64,000 bases of DNA, taken from assembly GCA_026120035.1 (NCBI GenBank), contig JALRME010000032.1, forward strand, positions 310,001 through 374,000, read 5' to 3'. The notes below the pieces were generated by a model, which worked only from the letters and a program-made list of their open reading frames with translations, had not been told where the DNA came from and did not search any database. This document shows, piece by piece, positions 47,989 through 59,250 of this stretch (position 1 is its first letter; each line of letters begins with the position of its first letter). Origin of the DNA: Coleophoma eucalyptorum. Lineage: Eukaryota; Ascomycota; Leotiomycetes; Helotiales; Dermateaceae. The position numbers were made by a program, and so were the translations under genes.

Positions 47989-49149
47989 TTACAGTTCTTC
48001 CTCTTCCTCGAGTACCACTTTAGAACACGTTTCTCTCAAGAATGAATGCTCTGTCCATCCCATCGACCGGACTTGTATCTGCATGCTATCCAACACCCTC
48101 TGCTTAACACCCGTCCCACTACCACCAGCTCCATCATAAACGTCAACGTTCACAAACGCCCCATGCGTCGATATGAATTCATGTCCCTTTAAGACTTCCC
48201 ACATCCCTGCAATCTCCGCCGGTGACAGCGGGATCATGTTCGGGATGCTCCACATGAACGCGAAGCTATTCATACCCTCTGGCCGGGTCGTCGTCCCCGC
48301 CCCGGTTCCTTTCGTCCAGTCTCCCATTCCCGCTGGTGTCGTTACCAATGTATCAGCAATCAGCAATCGCCCAAACGCAAGCACGCATAAGCTGCCGGGG
48401 AAATGGCCCCCGAGCTTGAGCGCTTTCACACCTAGTTTCTCTCCTCGATATTCAATATCTTCTTCCTTCGTGTGGATAAAGGTCCGGAATCGTCCTAGTC
48501 GGTCTAGCCGGTTGAGCCAGCCCATGTCTTCCCAGCTTAGGTACACAGGACAGTCAAACGTCTCAGCCCATTCAAGATGCGTGGTGTAGTAGTGTGGATG
48601 GCTGATCACGATCGCGGCAAGCCCGCCGATGCTGTTGATCCATTCAATGGTCTCCTCGTCCAGGTACGTAATACAATCCCAAAGTACATTTCCCAGCGGC
48701 GTCTGGATCAGGATACAACGCTGGCCAATCCCAAACTTTGGCTCTGTCCAAATTGAACAAAAGCGTTCGTCGCCGTCGAGGAACTTCCTCCTATTAACAA
48801 AACCGCCTCTTCGTAAGTCCGCTAGCGTTGTGAACTTCTGTCCCGACGGTGGCACGAACTGCCGTGGGTCATCACACGTGCGGCATGACTTGAGGGCATT
48901 GCGGTCCTCGATATCAAACTGCGTGCCACACGCACAGCAGATAAGTAAGTCTTCTGTCGAGGCCGCCATGCTTCCAGCGGGCGGGGTGTCACCGTAGTCG
49001 TGGCGGAGATCCTCAAAGACGTGCAAATCCTCGTCGGCGATCACGCGTGGTGTAGCTGTGCTGGCACCGGACGATCCAGAGGGTGACAAGACGGACATGG
49101 TGCTTCTTTTATGCACGTCCGGTGTCACAGCTTCACTCGGCGACGGCAT
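47989..49149 (-). CDS. Metallo-beta-lactamase-fold hydrolase, variant His motif
   Basis: Single-exon gene, 386 aa from 49149. The first 60 residues are Ser/Thr-rich; a second ATG at 48969 (MAASTEDLLICCACG) may be the conserved start (326 aa). A putative zinc knuckle C-x2-C ... C-x2-C (CACG and CRTC) comes first, then RQFVPPSGQKFTTL. The MBL core has GNVLWDCITYLDEETIEWI, ISHPHYYTTHLEW, KLGGHFPGSL, LLIADTL and STHGAF, the usual order of metal-binding motifs. The first motif reads HxHx4H and lacks the usual Asp of HxHxDH, so metal binding or chemistry may differ. No signal peptide. The divergent partner is the amidase. Substrate unknown; hydrolase function is inferred from the fold. Confidence 0.82.
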   Translation of the reverse strand: MPSPSEAVTPDVHKRSTMSVLSPSGSSGASTATPRVIADEDLHVFEDLRHDYGDTPPAGSMAASTEDLLICCACGTQFDIEDRNALKSCRTCDDPRQFVPPSGQKFTTLADLRRGGFVNRRKFLDGDERFCSIWTEPKFGIGQRCILIQTPLGNVLWDCITYLDEETIEWINSIGGLAAIVISHPHYYTTHLEWAETFDCPVYLSWEDMGWLNRLDRLGRFRTFIHTKEEDIEYRGEKLGVKALKLGGHFPGSLCVLAFGRLLIADTLVTTPAGMGDWTKGTGAGTTTRPEGMNSFAFMWSIPNMIPLSPAEIAGMWEVLKGHEFISTHGAFVNVDVYDGAGGSGTGVKQRVLDSMQIQVRSMGWTEHSFLRETCSKVVLEEEEEL

Positions 49150-49816
49150 GGCGAAGGAGGAGCGTCGGCCGACCCGTTGTAGCTACCCCGCCTCTGTTTG
49201 ATAGCTGAGATGGGGGGGGTGTGAATGGGTTTGAGAATGGCGGCCAAGGTCTTCGGGTGCTGGACAGCGATGAAGATGGCCGCGGTCAGATGATGAGGAG
49301 GATGATCACTGGATCTGATCTGCCTGTGGGTGCAGAGTTTACCACCTTTTCTTATCTGAACCGAGTGTCTAAAGTCTCTTTTCCTCCCCCCAACCCTACA
49401 GCAAGCATCGGAGTCAGGCGAAATAGAGACAGCCCATAGACGCTGCCTATCCACCGAACTATCCGTCCCGATAGCCACCACTTTTTATTTTTAGTTTTTG
49501 TCCCTTTTGTCTCTTTTGTCTTTTGCCTTTTGCCTTTTGCCTTTGGCCTATGGAGGGTATCAGCCGGTAGAGAGGGATGAATGGTGGGATGGTTGGACCT
49601 TGCTTGTTTCGGAAAGTCCAGCCGGTATCAATGCCATCTCGTCGGTTACTGCCAGCCGACTGCGCTGGGACTGACCTGACTACCTCTCTCTCTCCCTTGG
49701 CTTCACAACCGCATCCTCTCCCTTCCCATCTCCATTTGTCGGGGGTCTGGCTTCCTGGATTCTCGTAGTGTCTCCTTTGTTTGACTTGCCCTTTCCATTT
49801 TGAAAGAGCTTCGAAG
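49150..49816. promoter_or_regulatory. Divergent promoter, MBL hydrolase / amidase
   Basis: 667 bp between divergent starts; contains the TTTTGYC tract listed separately and several CT-rich patches. Confidence 0.5.
49499..49545 (+). repeat. Imperfect ttttgyc tandem tract
   Basis: About six imperfect copies of a 7-mer (ttttgtc/ttttgcc), pyrimidine-rich on the plus strand, in the divergent promoter between hydrolase and amidase. Probably a microsatellite; a role in promoter architecture is possible. Confidence 0.7.
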
Positions 49817-51698
49817 ATGGTTTATCTGCTCGACTATTTCCAGCACCGGAAAGACTGGTACGAAGCGTTATATCCTTCCCCTTCCCCTTCCCCGCTTCTC
49901 GGCTCCTGACAGCGTGGAGTATCACTTCAACCCCAGCAAACAGTATCTACTGACCACTCCTCTAGCAAATTCAAGCAAGCAGAACGCGCGCAAAGGATAG
50001 CTGATCTGAGGAGCTATCATGGCTCGCTTTCATCTTTAGAGCGAGATGTGCTTGCTAGGTCGGTTGAGGACCTTGTCCAGGATGTGCATAAACAGGTCGT
50101 ACAGCCGGTCGATATCCTGCGCGCCTATGGCAAGGCAGCCCTCAAAGCTCATGAGAAGACCAACTGTGTAACTGAAGTCATGATCGATGCTGCTGAGGGC
50201 TGGGTTACTGATGGCAGCATCAACATGAAAGGGCCCTTAGCGGGAATCCCCGTCAGTTTGAAGGACTCGGTTGTCGTTGGCGGGTTCGATACCACTGTTG
50301 GCTACAGCTGCAATGTTGGTAATAAGAACGGTGTTGGTCTCAAGGACGGATCCATGGTCCGCCTTCTCAAGGATGCTGGCGCCATCCCTTATGTTAAGAC
50401 CAACCTCCCAGTCACGTTACTGAGTTTCGAGTCGACAAATGACGTCTGGGGCCGCTGCACAAATCCGCACAATAACAAATACTCACCTGGAGGATCGACT
50501 GGTGGCGAAGCGGCACTTCTCGCTGCTGGCGGTGGTCGTATTGGCATTGGTAGCGATGTTGCTGGAAGTGTTCGCGCCCCGGCCCATTTCTCTGGGATTT
50601 ATAGTTTGCGATGCTCTACGGGTCGATGGCCAAAAAATGGCATGTGCACATCTATGCCTGGTCAGGAGGGAATTGCAAGTGTCTTTAGCCCTATGACTCG
50701 CACGCTGCCAGATCTTTCGTATTTCACCAAGTCGATGATTGGGATGCAGCCTTGGAAGTACGATCACTCAGTCCATCCTATTCCCTGGAGGGTGGACACT
50801 TTCAAGGAGTTTAGCGAGAAGAGGAAGTTTAGGGTTGGAGTGCTGAGGACTGATGGCGTTGTGGATCCAAGTCCTGCCTGTGTCAGAGCTGTTGACGAAG
50901 TCGTTGCAGCACTAAAAAAGGAAGGCCATGAAGTTGTTGATGTCCAACCGCCATCGCCTTATGAAGCCCTCTGCATTGCATCAGAATTGTTGAACTCCGA
51001 TGGCTGCAAGACCTTTAAGTCATTCTTCCGCACGGGCGAGTGGGAAGACGCAGGCGCCAAGCAGATGAGCAGTTATATGGCTTTGCCTCGCATCTTCAAG
51101 TGGGTCTATTATGCCTGGGTCAAGTATATCCGACGAGATGAAATCTGGGCCGGACTTTTGAAGAATTGGCACGAGAAGTCTGCTTATGAACAATGGCAGC
51201 TCGTAGCGAAGCGAGAAGCTTTCAAAGCCAAGTTCCACGACTGGTGGGAGCAAGAAGCCAAGATTGATTTCATGATCACTCCTCCAAATGCAACTCCAGC
51301 CGTGCCGCATGATGGTATGAAAGATGCTGTTAGTAGCTGTGGCTATACCTTCCTCTTCAACCTCGTAAGTCCCAGTCCCGCCATCGGCATCCTTATCCAT
51401 CAATTAACTGCAATGATCTAATATGAATGCAAAATAGCTTGACTACACCTGTGGCATCATGCCTATCACACATGTTGACAAAGTCCTCGACGCACTACCT
51501 TCCTCCTTCTCAACGAGGCAACTGAATGGGGTCGCTCGTGGGGCTTATAAGCATTACGACGCAGTAGCGATGCACGGCCTTCCGGTCGCGGTTCAAATTG
51601 TAGGGCAGCGATTGGAGGAGGAGAAGGTCCTTGCTATCATGGAGAGAATTGAGGCTTCACTCGGTGATAATAAGTATGAATTGATGGAGATCGACTAG
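49817..51698 (+). CDS. Amidase (amidase-signature family, AmdS/acetamidase-like)
   Basis: Hydrolyses carboxamides; fungal members include acetamidase and fatty-acid amide hydrolase-like enzymes. Three exons: 49817-49857, 49966-51364 and 51438-51698; 566 aa. The Ser-cisSer-Lys triad is complete: Lys in GIPVSLKDSVVV (about residue 112), cis-Ser in SPGGSTGGEAALLAAGGG (about 192) and nucleophile Ser in GIGSDVAGSVRAPA (about 214). PVAVQIVGQRLEEEKVL ends the fold. The first exon is 41 nt (MVYLLDYFQHRKD); its joint to KFKQAERAQRIADL uses a TCTAG acceptor after a TACTGAC branch, and gives Cys at the joint. No signal peptide. The substrate is not determinable. It may be co-regulated with the divergent hydrolase. 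Confidence 0.92.
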
Positions 51699-52317
51699 GT
51701 AAGTGAAATAGGTGCGCGAGATCGGGGGAAGGGGGGAGTACAGGGGAGGCGTAAGGCAAGGTTGTTATTTGTTTGTAAAAGTGATTGCGGATGGTTTTGG
51801 TGGATCGAATATAATTTATGCAGTGGCTATTAGCTTGTTGAATCTTTGTTTGATTGTCCAGGATGAAGGCTCGTTGGTTATTACCTGTCTGTGAGTGGTG
51901 GAGGGCATGTTGACTTACTTAGTTACTCGTTTAGCTTCATCGACTTAATACTCTCCCTCCTGATCTGATGTTTGAAGACTCCGAGATCGGCAACACATTC
52001 ACTATCCACCTTTCCATCATTATCAACCTTACTCAGTCACTCACTCAGTCACTCAGTACTTGGTACCTAAGAATGCATTAAATATGCCAGATATATAAAC
52101 TCCCCAAACACCCATCTCCAAGGCCATCAAATCCCAAATCCTTCTTCTTTATCATCCTCATTGCCCAAACCACAAATCTCAAACCAAGTCTAGTCTGCAT
52201 CGCGACCTCAATTTCTATCTAGCTCGCCTAGCAACAACCAAGACTTTGAAAAGCAAAACAAATCACTTATTTCAATTCTACAACTCACGTCATAAAACCA
52301 GACCGCTTTCCCGCATC
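51699..52317. other. Intergenic spacer, amidase / methyltransferase
   Basis: About 0.62 kb. A short actcagtc-type repeat occurs at 52026-52056. AT-rich leader upstream of the methyltransferase. No gene seen. Confidence 0.55.
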
Positions 52318-53754
52318 ATGGCTGGTTCGTCTACTCCTCCTTCCCAGATTTGTCTTTCTATGATACCCTTACACTTACACTTATGCATATGCCATGAAAC
52401 CATGAACCCGACCATGCATGGTGTTAACGAGGCCATTTTCTATTCTTCGCTTTTTTTTCTTTCTTGCCGGCACCGGAAACTGATTTCGTGGATATGTAGC
52501 AGTTCAAGAAGACCACTGGAGTGCTGAGGTGAGATTGGCTTGCGCTGCTTTGTTCCTAAGGTCCAAGCAAGAAGGATTGGGATTTAGACGACGAGATAAT
52601 ATAAAGGAGTAGTACTGATGCTGACCGTTCCGTTTCTAGGCTTACCAAAACTCAGCATCTTTCGTGCCTAAGCTGGCGACGAAGGTCTTGGGCTGGTTGG
52701 GTGCTGAGAAGGATGATTTGATTCTGGATATTGGCTGTGGAGGTGTGTGAGCTGTTTTCCCTCGCTTACCTTGAATCTCCATTCCCTTCCCTCCTCTTCA
52801 CTCCAATCGGGGTGACGAGCCTTCAGATCTCTCCTCCAAGACAAAAGGTCTAGACATAGAGAAAGGGTTTGGAATCAATGCCCAACATGAATCCCCATCA
52901 ACCATTTTTCAAAGCACAGAAGAAACTGACTCTCAATCAAAACCAGATGGAATCCTCAACCTCCAGATCGCCCAGACCCTCTCACAAGGCCGTGGGAAGA
53001 TTCACGGCATCGACAGCTCCGAAGACATGATTGCCGCAGCAAAAAGAGATGCAGCTGCCGCAGACCTTTCCAAGATCTGCACCTTTGAAGGTACGCACTC
53101 ACAACCCAACCCAACCCATTTCCCCCAAAACTCCCCACGTAACACGCTCTGCCAAAAGAAAACCACGCAAGCATCACATCCTAACAATCTCTCCCCTATC
53201 TAGTCGCCGACGTAACGCACGGCATTGAAGGCACAGCCAGCACGAACCAGCAGTACGACAAAGTGTTCTCGAACGCAGCGCTGCACTGGATCCTCAAGCC
53301 AGCGACGGCGGCGGAGTTCTTCCACAGCGTGCACGCGGTACTCAAGCCGAGCGGGCACTTTGTGTTCGAGATGGGCGGGATGGGCAACGTGGCGGAGATG
53401 CGCAGCACGTTGCTAGGCACGCTGGCGCGGCGGGTGGGCATCGTGCGCGCGCGCGAGGCGGATCCGTGGTTCTTCCCCGACGAGAGCTGGATGCGCGGGA
53501 TGCTGGAAGCGAGCGGCTTTGCGGTGCAGAAGATCGAGAGGGAGTGGAGGCCGACGCGGGCGGATGAGGGCGGCATTGAGGGGTGGGTGCGCTTGATGGG
53601 GAAGCAGTTTTTTGATGTTGTGCCGGAGGCTGAGGGGCAGAGGGAGGAGTGTGTGAGGGAGGTTTGTGAGGTCCTGGAGAGTGTATGTCGCAGCCCTGGC
53701 GGCGGGGACTGGATTGGGTATGTGAGGTTGAGGGCTGATGCGAGGAAGCTTTAA
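52318..53754 (+). CDS. SAM-dependent methyltransferase (class I, trans-aconitate methyltransferase-like)
   Basis: Five exons: 52318-52324 (7 nt), 52500-52528 (29 nt), 52640-52742, 52947-53090 and 53204-53754; 277 aa. It begins MAAVQEDHWSAEAYQNSASFVP. Motif I is LILDIGCGDGILNLQIA, split by a 204-nt intron; GKIHGIDSSEDMIAAAK carries the acidic motif II, and YDKVFSNAALHWI is motif IV, of the type seen in trans-aconitate methyltransferases and related small-molecule enzymes. The C-terminus WIGYVRLRADARKL is family-like. Intron lengths (175, 111, 204, 113) are longer than in neighbours. The last exon is clearly GC-richer than surrounding genes. Substrate not determinable; cytosolic. Confidence 0.88.
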
Positions 53755-54503
53755 GTGTATATAGAGGGTACAAGAGTGCAAAGGGCGGTAGGCTGATATC
53801 AGTGAGAGATATCACTTACCTCTTTCGATATGTCCACTTGATAAGGAGGTCTTTTGTATTCATGATGGAAATGTAAGTTGCTTTCACACTTGAAGCTACC
53901 ATTCACTAGCTCGCAACAAAAGCCTGCTCAAGTCTGAAGGTTTTTCCTACATATAAATGTGAAAGAATGTAACAGTGGAAGCGACATCATCCTAATGAGA
54001 TTTTATTTGGTTTGATCTGTTATGTCAAAACCAATCGCACAAAGGATTCCAAAGCAGGGAAAAGAGAAAGAATGAGAGCGATATGAAAAGAGTACAGATT
54101 TGGGAATAGAGCGTCAGGTATATAAGTATATTTTAAGTGTTGTGGGGGTATTGTGGCAAAACAAAAAGTATTAAATGCTCAAGCATATTAAGATGCGAGC
54201 CGGACCGAGCCTATTAAGGACCCGCCTTTGCCACCCATAAACCCAATGCCATCTTAAAACGCCATGCACGCTGTACCAATGCCTGAATTACAGATGGTTA
54301 GCCTCTGTTCCTGAAGTTGTTCATCCGGATGTGGCTTCCGAACACCAGTCGTGTCGTAGGCGCCTCGTCCCATGTTCAACGTCGCTGCTTAAATTCTGCC
54401 AACCCCTTCGCCTATCAATTCATCAATATTTATCTTATTGGTCAGTACAACAGGGAGGATATTGTTGCTGTCAGAATGACTCACATCATAACACATCACA
54501 TCA
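53755..54503. other. Convergent intergenic spacer
   Basis: About 0.75 kb between methyltransferase and regulator 3' ends, AT-rich in 53880-54180. No gene seen. Confidence 0.55.
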
Positions 54504-56085
54504 TCATACATTTGTCATATATATATGCTCGTCCATGTCTTCATCTGTGTCCAAATCGCCTGCAGCTTCACTCTGGTTGTACCAGCTTGTTGTTGCTTGC
54601 GTGAGACCCAAATGGCTATCTGAGTGTATGAAGTCTACGCTCTGGGATCCATCGTCGTGGTTAATGTGGTCGTACTCTGCATCTTCATCATGAGTGGCGA
54701 CATCAATATTCAATGGTGGTGGCTGCGCAGATAGATACGCATTCCAGTCACTACTGGAATCCTGATTCTCATGCGCACTAGAGCTAAGGTGTAGATGTTG
54801 CACAGGATACAATTCTGCCGAAAAGTCATTGCGATAAGTTTCTTGCAGGCTTATGCCCATGTTATTCGTGCCAAGATTTGGTTGCTGCTCAGAGAACTGA
54901 ATTGGGCTCCAGTTGCCCATATCATGGTCTCCGTCATAGGAATTAGAGTTGTTAACACCAAGTAGTGGCATGGGTTGCTGCTCAGAATGTGGATGTTCCA
55001 TCCAGTCGTTCCTCAAACCTTCGTCATATAACTCACCCAAAAGTCCGGAGAATAGATGATTGTTAGAGAAGGCCCAAGCATCCTGCGAAGGAGCATACCC
55101 ACTAGCTGTTAAGACATATTGTTGCTGTTCTGTGATAGGAGACGGGTAAAACTGAGAACCAGTGCTAATGTATTCGTGAGGACTACGCGAGAATGATGGA
55201 TATGCAGGAGACGAATCGGTTGGAAGCCCAAGCGTCCCGGTTGCTTGCGTCGAACGCTCTGCCAAGGAAGGGCGCCTGACTATCGCTTCACCGTTAAATA
55301 GATCGTCGTTGTCTTCGAAAGCAGCACTAATGGATGACGATTCATCGGGGGGAAAGGGGCTAAGGTGTCTGATCTTGGGGGTGTTCAATGAGAATTGACG
55401 GTCGGTATTCGTTAATGCGTTCTGGACAAGGCGACATTGAGAATCCCATGAAGTTGGAGAAGGGTCCTCAAGGACCGGAAAAACACCTAGAGTCGAGCTT
55501 TGCCCCATAAAACGTTCGATGCTAGGCGTTGCATGTTGCTGTGCTGGCTCGGTATATCCGGCAGGTGCAGGTTGAATAAATCGTGGGAGTTGTTCTCGCG
55601 GTCTGCGAACTGGTGTCGCCGACAATGCAGTCTGGGGTATACCAGCGGGTCGGGACGGTAGTGCACGGTTCGAAGTTGGCCTGATGGCCGATACCAACTC
55701 AAGACGATCAACGAGATGATCTTCCGAACACTGCTACCGGGTTAGTACTCAAAAAGCAAGATAGCTCGTAGTAACGAACCCTAATCTTTCTCTTCTTGCA
55801 GCTTTCGCATGCTCCGCGTCTTCTCGTGGCCGCCGTCTCTAGTTTCGCCTGAGGGTCAAATGGTTTGCGGATACGGCCGCCATGCTGACTGCCTGTCGTT
55901 GTTCGATGAGCCGACCGGTGTCGTTGCGAGGGAGCGATTTCGGTCTCGTTACTGATACGATGCCTAGGTCCGGTTGCGGGAAAAGAAGATGTCGAAGATG
56001 AGCTCTGTCCATTGTCTTCAAAATGGGTTATGGAATCTGTGGTTGCAGGGCCCGAGGGGTACGTTTGCTCGGGGTTGTTCCTCAT
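54504..56085 (-). CDS. Regulator with half a Zn2Cys6 cluster
   Basis: Two exons: 56085-55780 and 55730-54504; 510 aa. The N-terminal 90 residues are Ser/Arg-rich, then RRRGACESCKKRKIR joins across the intron to CSEDHLVDRLELV. This supplies Cys-x2-Cys-x6-Cys, the first half of a Zn2Cys6 binuclear cluster; the second three Cys are absent. The rest is Ser/Gln/Asn/Pro-rich with acidic patches (GDLDTDEDMDEHIY at the end), as in activation regions, and has no fungal_trans domain. The intron (49 nt) has GTTCGT and AGTACTAAC, so the model is good. It could be a degenerate regulator, a DNA-binding protein with another cluster type, or a model missing an exon. 6 kb of gene-free sequence lies upstream. 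Confidence 0.75.
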
Positions 56086-57372
56086 TATGGCGGCGGTTGA
56101 CGCTATGCTACATTGGGTTCCAGGCGAGGATCGAAGTGATGGCCAACCACTCTCCAGGTATATAGCATGCAGACACAGGGAATATAAAGGGAGAGAAGAG
56201 TGGAATCAAAGACAAGTCTGGGGACGGCGACGAGTAGTATAGAACCATGCTGATGCTGTAGAAAAGAAAGAGGAAGGGGAAAGGGAGTGGCGATACTTAT
56301 TAACTACGAGCTGTCTGCTCTGTGCACTCGACGCCTACCCATGGGTCTCTTCACCGGTGGACAGCAACGCTACTTGGGCTCGCAAGTATTGGCGGAGGAG
56401 GGGTGGTGTGGCGGCTGTCCTAACCTATTGCCAGAGACGGTGGGACACTCGGACCCTCACGACAGTGCGTAGATATTACGACAAAAGGTCTCATAATAAA
56501 GTTGACATCGAGCAAACGGGAGGGGCATCGAAGCCCAATGTCGTTCCTTGGTCTAGCAGTCAATGCACCAACACTACCAGGACCACGACAGGCGCTGCCA
56601 ACAACCACCACCAAGGCACGAGTCGCCTACGTGATGCGAAGGGACGAGCCTAAGCCAGGGTCTTAACAGTCGAGGTGGTGGCCCAGATTACCCTCAACGT
56701 ACCTGCAGCACCAAACTGTCCTTGAGTGGAGGCCTCCTCATGTAGGAATGGTCTCGTCGAAGATCGACAGTTTTCCCAACCAAGGATCATGCTCTCTCTC
56801 ATTAGGCACGACCAAAGCTGGAGAGACTTCACTGCAAACCTGCAAGCCTGCTAGCCTGCTGGGCGTCGGTGTCGTCGGAAGGGGGGCTTGCATGTCTGGC
56901 TTCCTGAGTCCAGCAATAAATGAAGCTCTAAATGGTGGTGAGGGAGCATTAATGGCGTAAGCACGAGAGCGCCCGTCAAGGAATGATGAACCGTAACAGC
57001 CACTTGAGTAGACTTCCCGCGCGACTAGGTTACGAGTTAGAGGGGACATGGAAGACTCGATGCACCGAGTCAACGCTATACATGGAAGAACCAGCGAACA
57101 CTCAATGGGGTATGGAGTAGAAGGGGACTTTTGTCAGTCTAGCGTGAAGTAACAGTGAAAGAGATAAGGGAAAGCCAAAGTAAGAGTGGCAGTGTGTTGG
57201 TGTGATGATGGTAGTGGTGGTTGTGGTTTGGTTGGAACACTTTATTTCTGAGCTGCTAAGGGATTAGCGGGCAGCGTCTGAGTAGTTACGCAGTCCCGGC
57301 TGGACGATGACCCTGTTGCGCCAATCTGTCGGTCTTGCTTGCTCGGTCCTCGTACACTTCTTGCTCGCTTCT

Positions 57373-57412
57373 GCCTCTTGCTCCTCTTCCTCCTCTTCCT
57401 CCTCCTCCTTCC
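57373..57412 (+). repeat. CT-rich (tcctcc/cttcct) tract
   Basis: Pyrimidine-only microsatellite-like tract of about 40 nt, built from cct, tcc and ctt units, in the upstream region of the half-cluster regulator. Confidence 0.7.
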
Positions 57413-57492
57413 TTGCCATTTATCGTCGTACCTAGCAGCAAGCTACCTTAGCTCCATAGCTTTCTTTTCTTTCGTCGCTTCCCCTTCGGATG

Positions 57493-57528
57493 CTGGCACT
57501 ACTGGCACTACGGGCACTACGGGCACCA
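57493..57528 (+). repeat. ggcactacg tandem repeat
   Basis: Four copies of a 9-mer (tggcactac/gggcactac), nearly exact. Minor minisatellite. Confidence 0.75.
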
Positions 57529-57682
57529 CTCACTCGTTCTTGTTTTGTGGCTTGGCTCGTCATGCCGCAGTCACCTACTCCTCCGTACAGTACGTACTAC
57601 TGATACTACTCCTACAACCATCTCCACATTATTACCGTAGCGAGACGAGCGATCCACTCCCGGAACGAGGAAAAACAAGGTT

Positions 57683-57773
57683 CTGGTGTTGATGCTGGTA
57701 TTGATGCTGGTGTTGGTGCCGGTGCTGGTGCCGGTGCTGGTGCTGATGCTGGTGCTGGTGCTGGTGCTGGTGC
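57683..57773 (+). repeat. ggtgct/ggtgat hexanucleotide repeat
   Basis: About 15 tandem copies of a 6-mer ctggtg/ccggtg/ctgatg, roughly 90 nt. Its reverse complement reads as an Ala/Pro repeat in one minus-strand frame (57612-57902), but there is no gene context, so I treat it as a repeat. Confidence 0.85.
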
Positions 57774-59212
57774 AAATGTGCGTGCGGGCGTGCAGGTAGG
57801 CAGGCAGGCAGGTAGGTGTACTTGGGTGGCGGAGCCTGGTTGTGTTCTCTCGCCCTTCTTCAAGCCTTCTTCGCGTCGCCCCAGGCTCTGGCTGCCTATC
57901 AAGCTCTGTTCTCAGGAATCAGCATGGGTTCACGGGTAAGGCAAGGGGCAAAACTCTCATTCCTGCCGCCATCCATGAAGAATCTTCCGTGAGGGTGCGC
58001 GAGGATGGGCATTGCGCTCTGCTGGCTGGCCTCTGGATGACGCCGCCAACCTGAAGCTTACTTTCATTTTTGATTTGATTTCCCGCCGTCTTCTCAAGCA
58101 TCGCTGGTTGCTCGCTAGGGTGACACTTCGATGGGAGCTTGACAACCATCCCATCCTCACCTGAAGCTGCAATCCTCATTCCTATTGCCCCTAGCCACCC
58201 CAGCTTCCTCGACCGTCACCCGCTCGTTGCCAGCCGTACGACAGAGTGCCTTTGACCATTCTTCTAGCAACTAGCTGTGCATGCAAATTCCCTGTACCAA
58301 CACTTCTGGGCGAACCACCGGCCACTTCTTGCGCTGCGCTGAACACAGTAGCAGACTCACTAAGAAGTATCACACGCCCAGTCCCTGTATTTCGCTTGCA
58401 CCCACTACAAGCATCTGCACCATCAACAATAAAATCTCCGAGTGGATTTGGCAGCCATTCGGTGCCAGCAAGTGCGCGATTACAGTAGCAAGGAAGGCAA
58501 CTTAGGTTTTGCTCCTTTGTGGCATCCTAGAAACTGCGAAAATCTGAAGCTCACTTGGTGATATAACCCAGCGTGCCTGCTTTGCTGCATACGCTGCCAC
58601 TATGCATCGTCTCACCCTCCTCCGGTCTTTTGTGGATTCTCTCGTGCGCTGCCCTCCAATCACTCAGTCTCTCGTGGCTGGTGGAGCGTAGTTGATGGCG
58701 CTCTCCGTGCTTCTGTTCTGGCGAGAAAGGCGATCTGCCTTGTCCGCTCGCCTCTTGTCCTCTCCTCTGTCCGCTCTCACCTCTGCTCTCGACGCTCGCA
58801 TCTGTCCTTTCTCGCCTCTGTCCCTGATAGTGTAGCGTGGAGCAGTAACAGCATGTCGAACTAGTCTCTCGCTCCCAAAACAAAAGGAATCTCAACCGGG
58901 TTGGCGTCAGAGCCCAAAGCTCTATACTCCTGGTCAACCAGCATATCTAGCATGTCTAGCATATCTGGCCACCTAAACTAGTGCTCTTACGACTTCCACG
59001 CCTTCGCAGGCTCAAATAAACTCGATCACACAACCGAGCCAACAAGCCGCCGACTTCTCAAGCATGCTCCGTCACAGTATGTACAACATAGTAGCAGCAC
59101 AGTAGTGGCCAGGGGGTCAGGAGGCCGCCCCGGGCACAACCATGCAGCCATGCCGACCCCTGTCACCGTAAGTGCACAATAACCGTCAAGCTCTATACCG
59201 TTACGCCGCAGC

Positions 59213-59250
59213 CTCAATCTCAATCCCAATCTCAATCCCAATCTCAATCG
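59213..59250 (+). repeat. caatctcaatcc tandem repeat
   Basis: About three copies of a 12-mer (caatctcaatcc) with a 6-mer subrepeat caatcy. Minisatellite. Confidence 0.8.

Noticed and set aside
57612..57902. Minus-strand Ala/Pro-rich frame
   Set aside because: Made by the hexanucleotide repeat; no start context, splice signals or homology.
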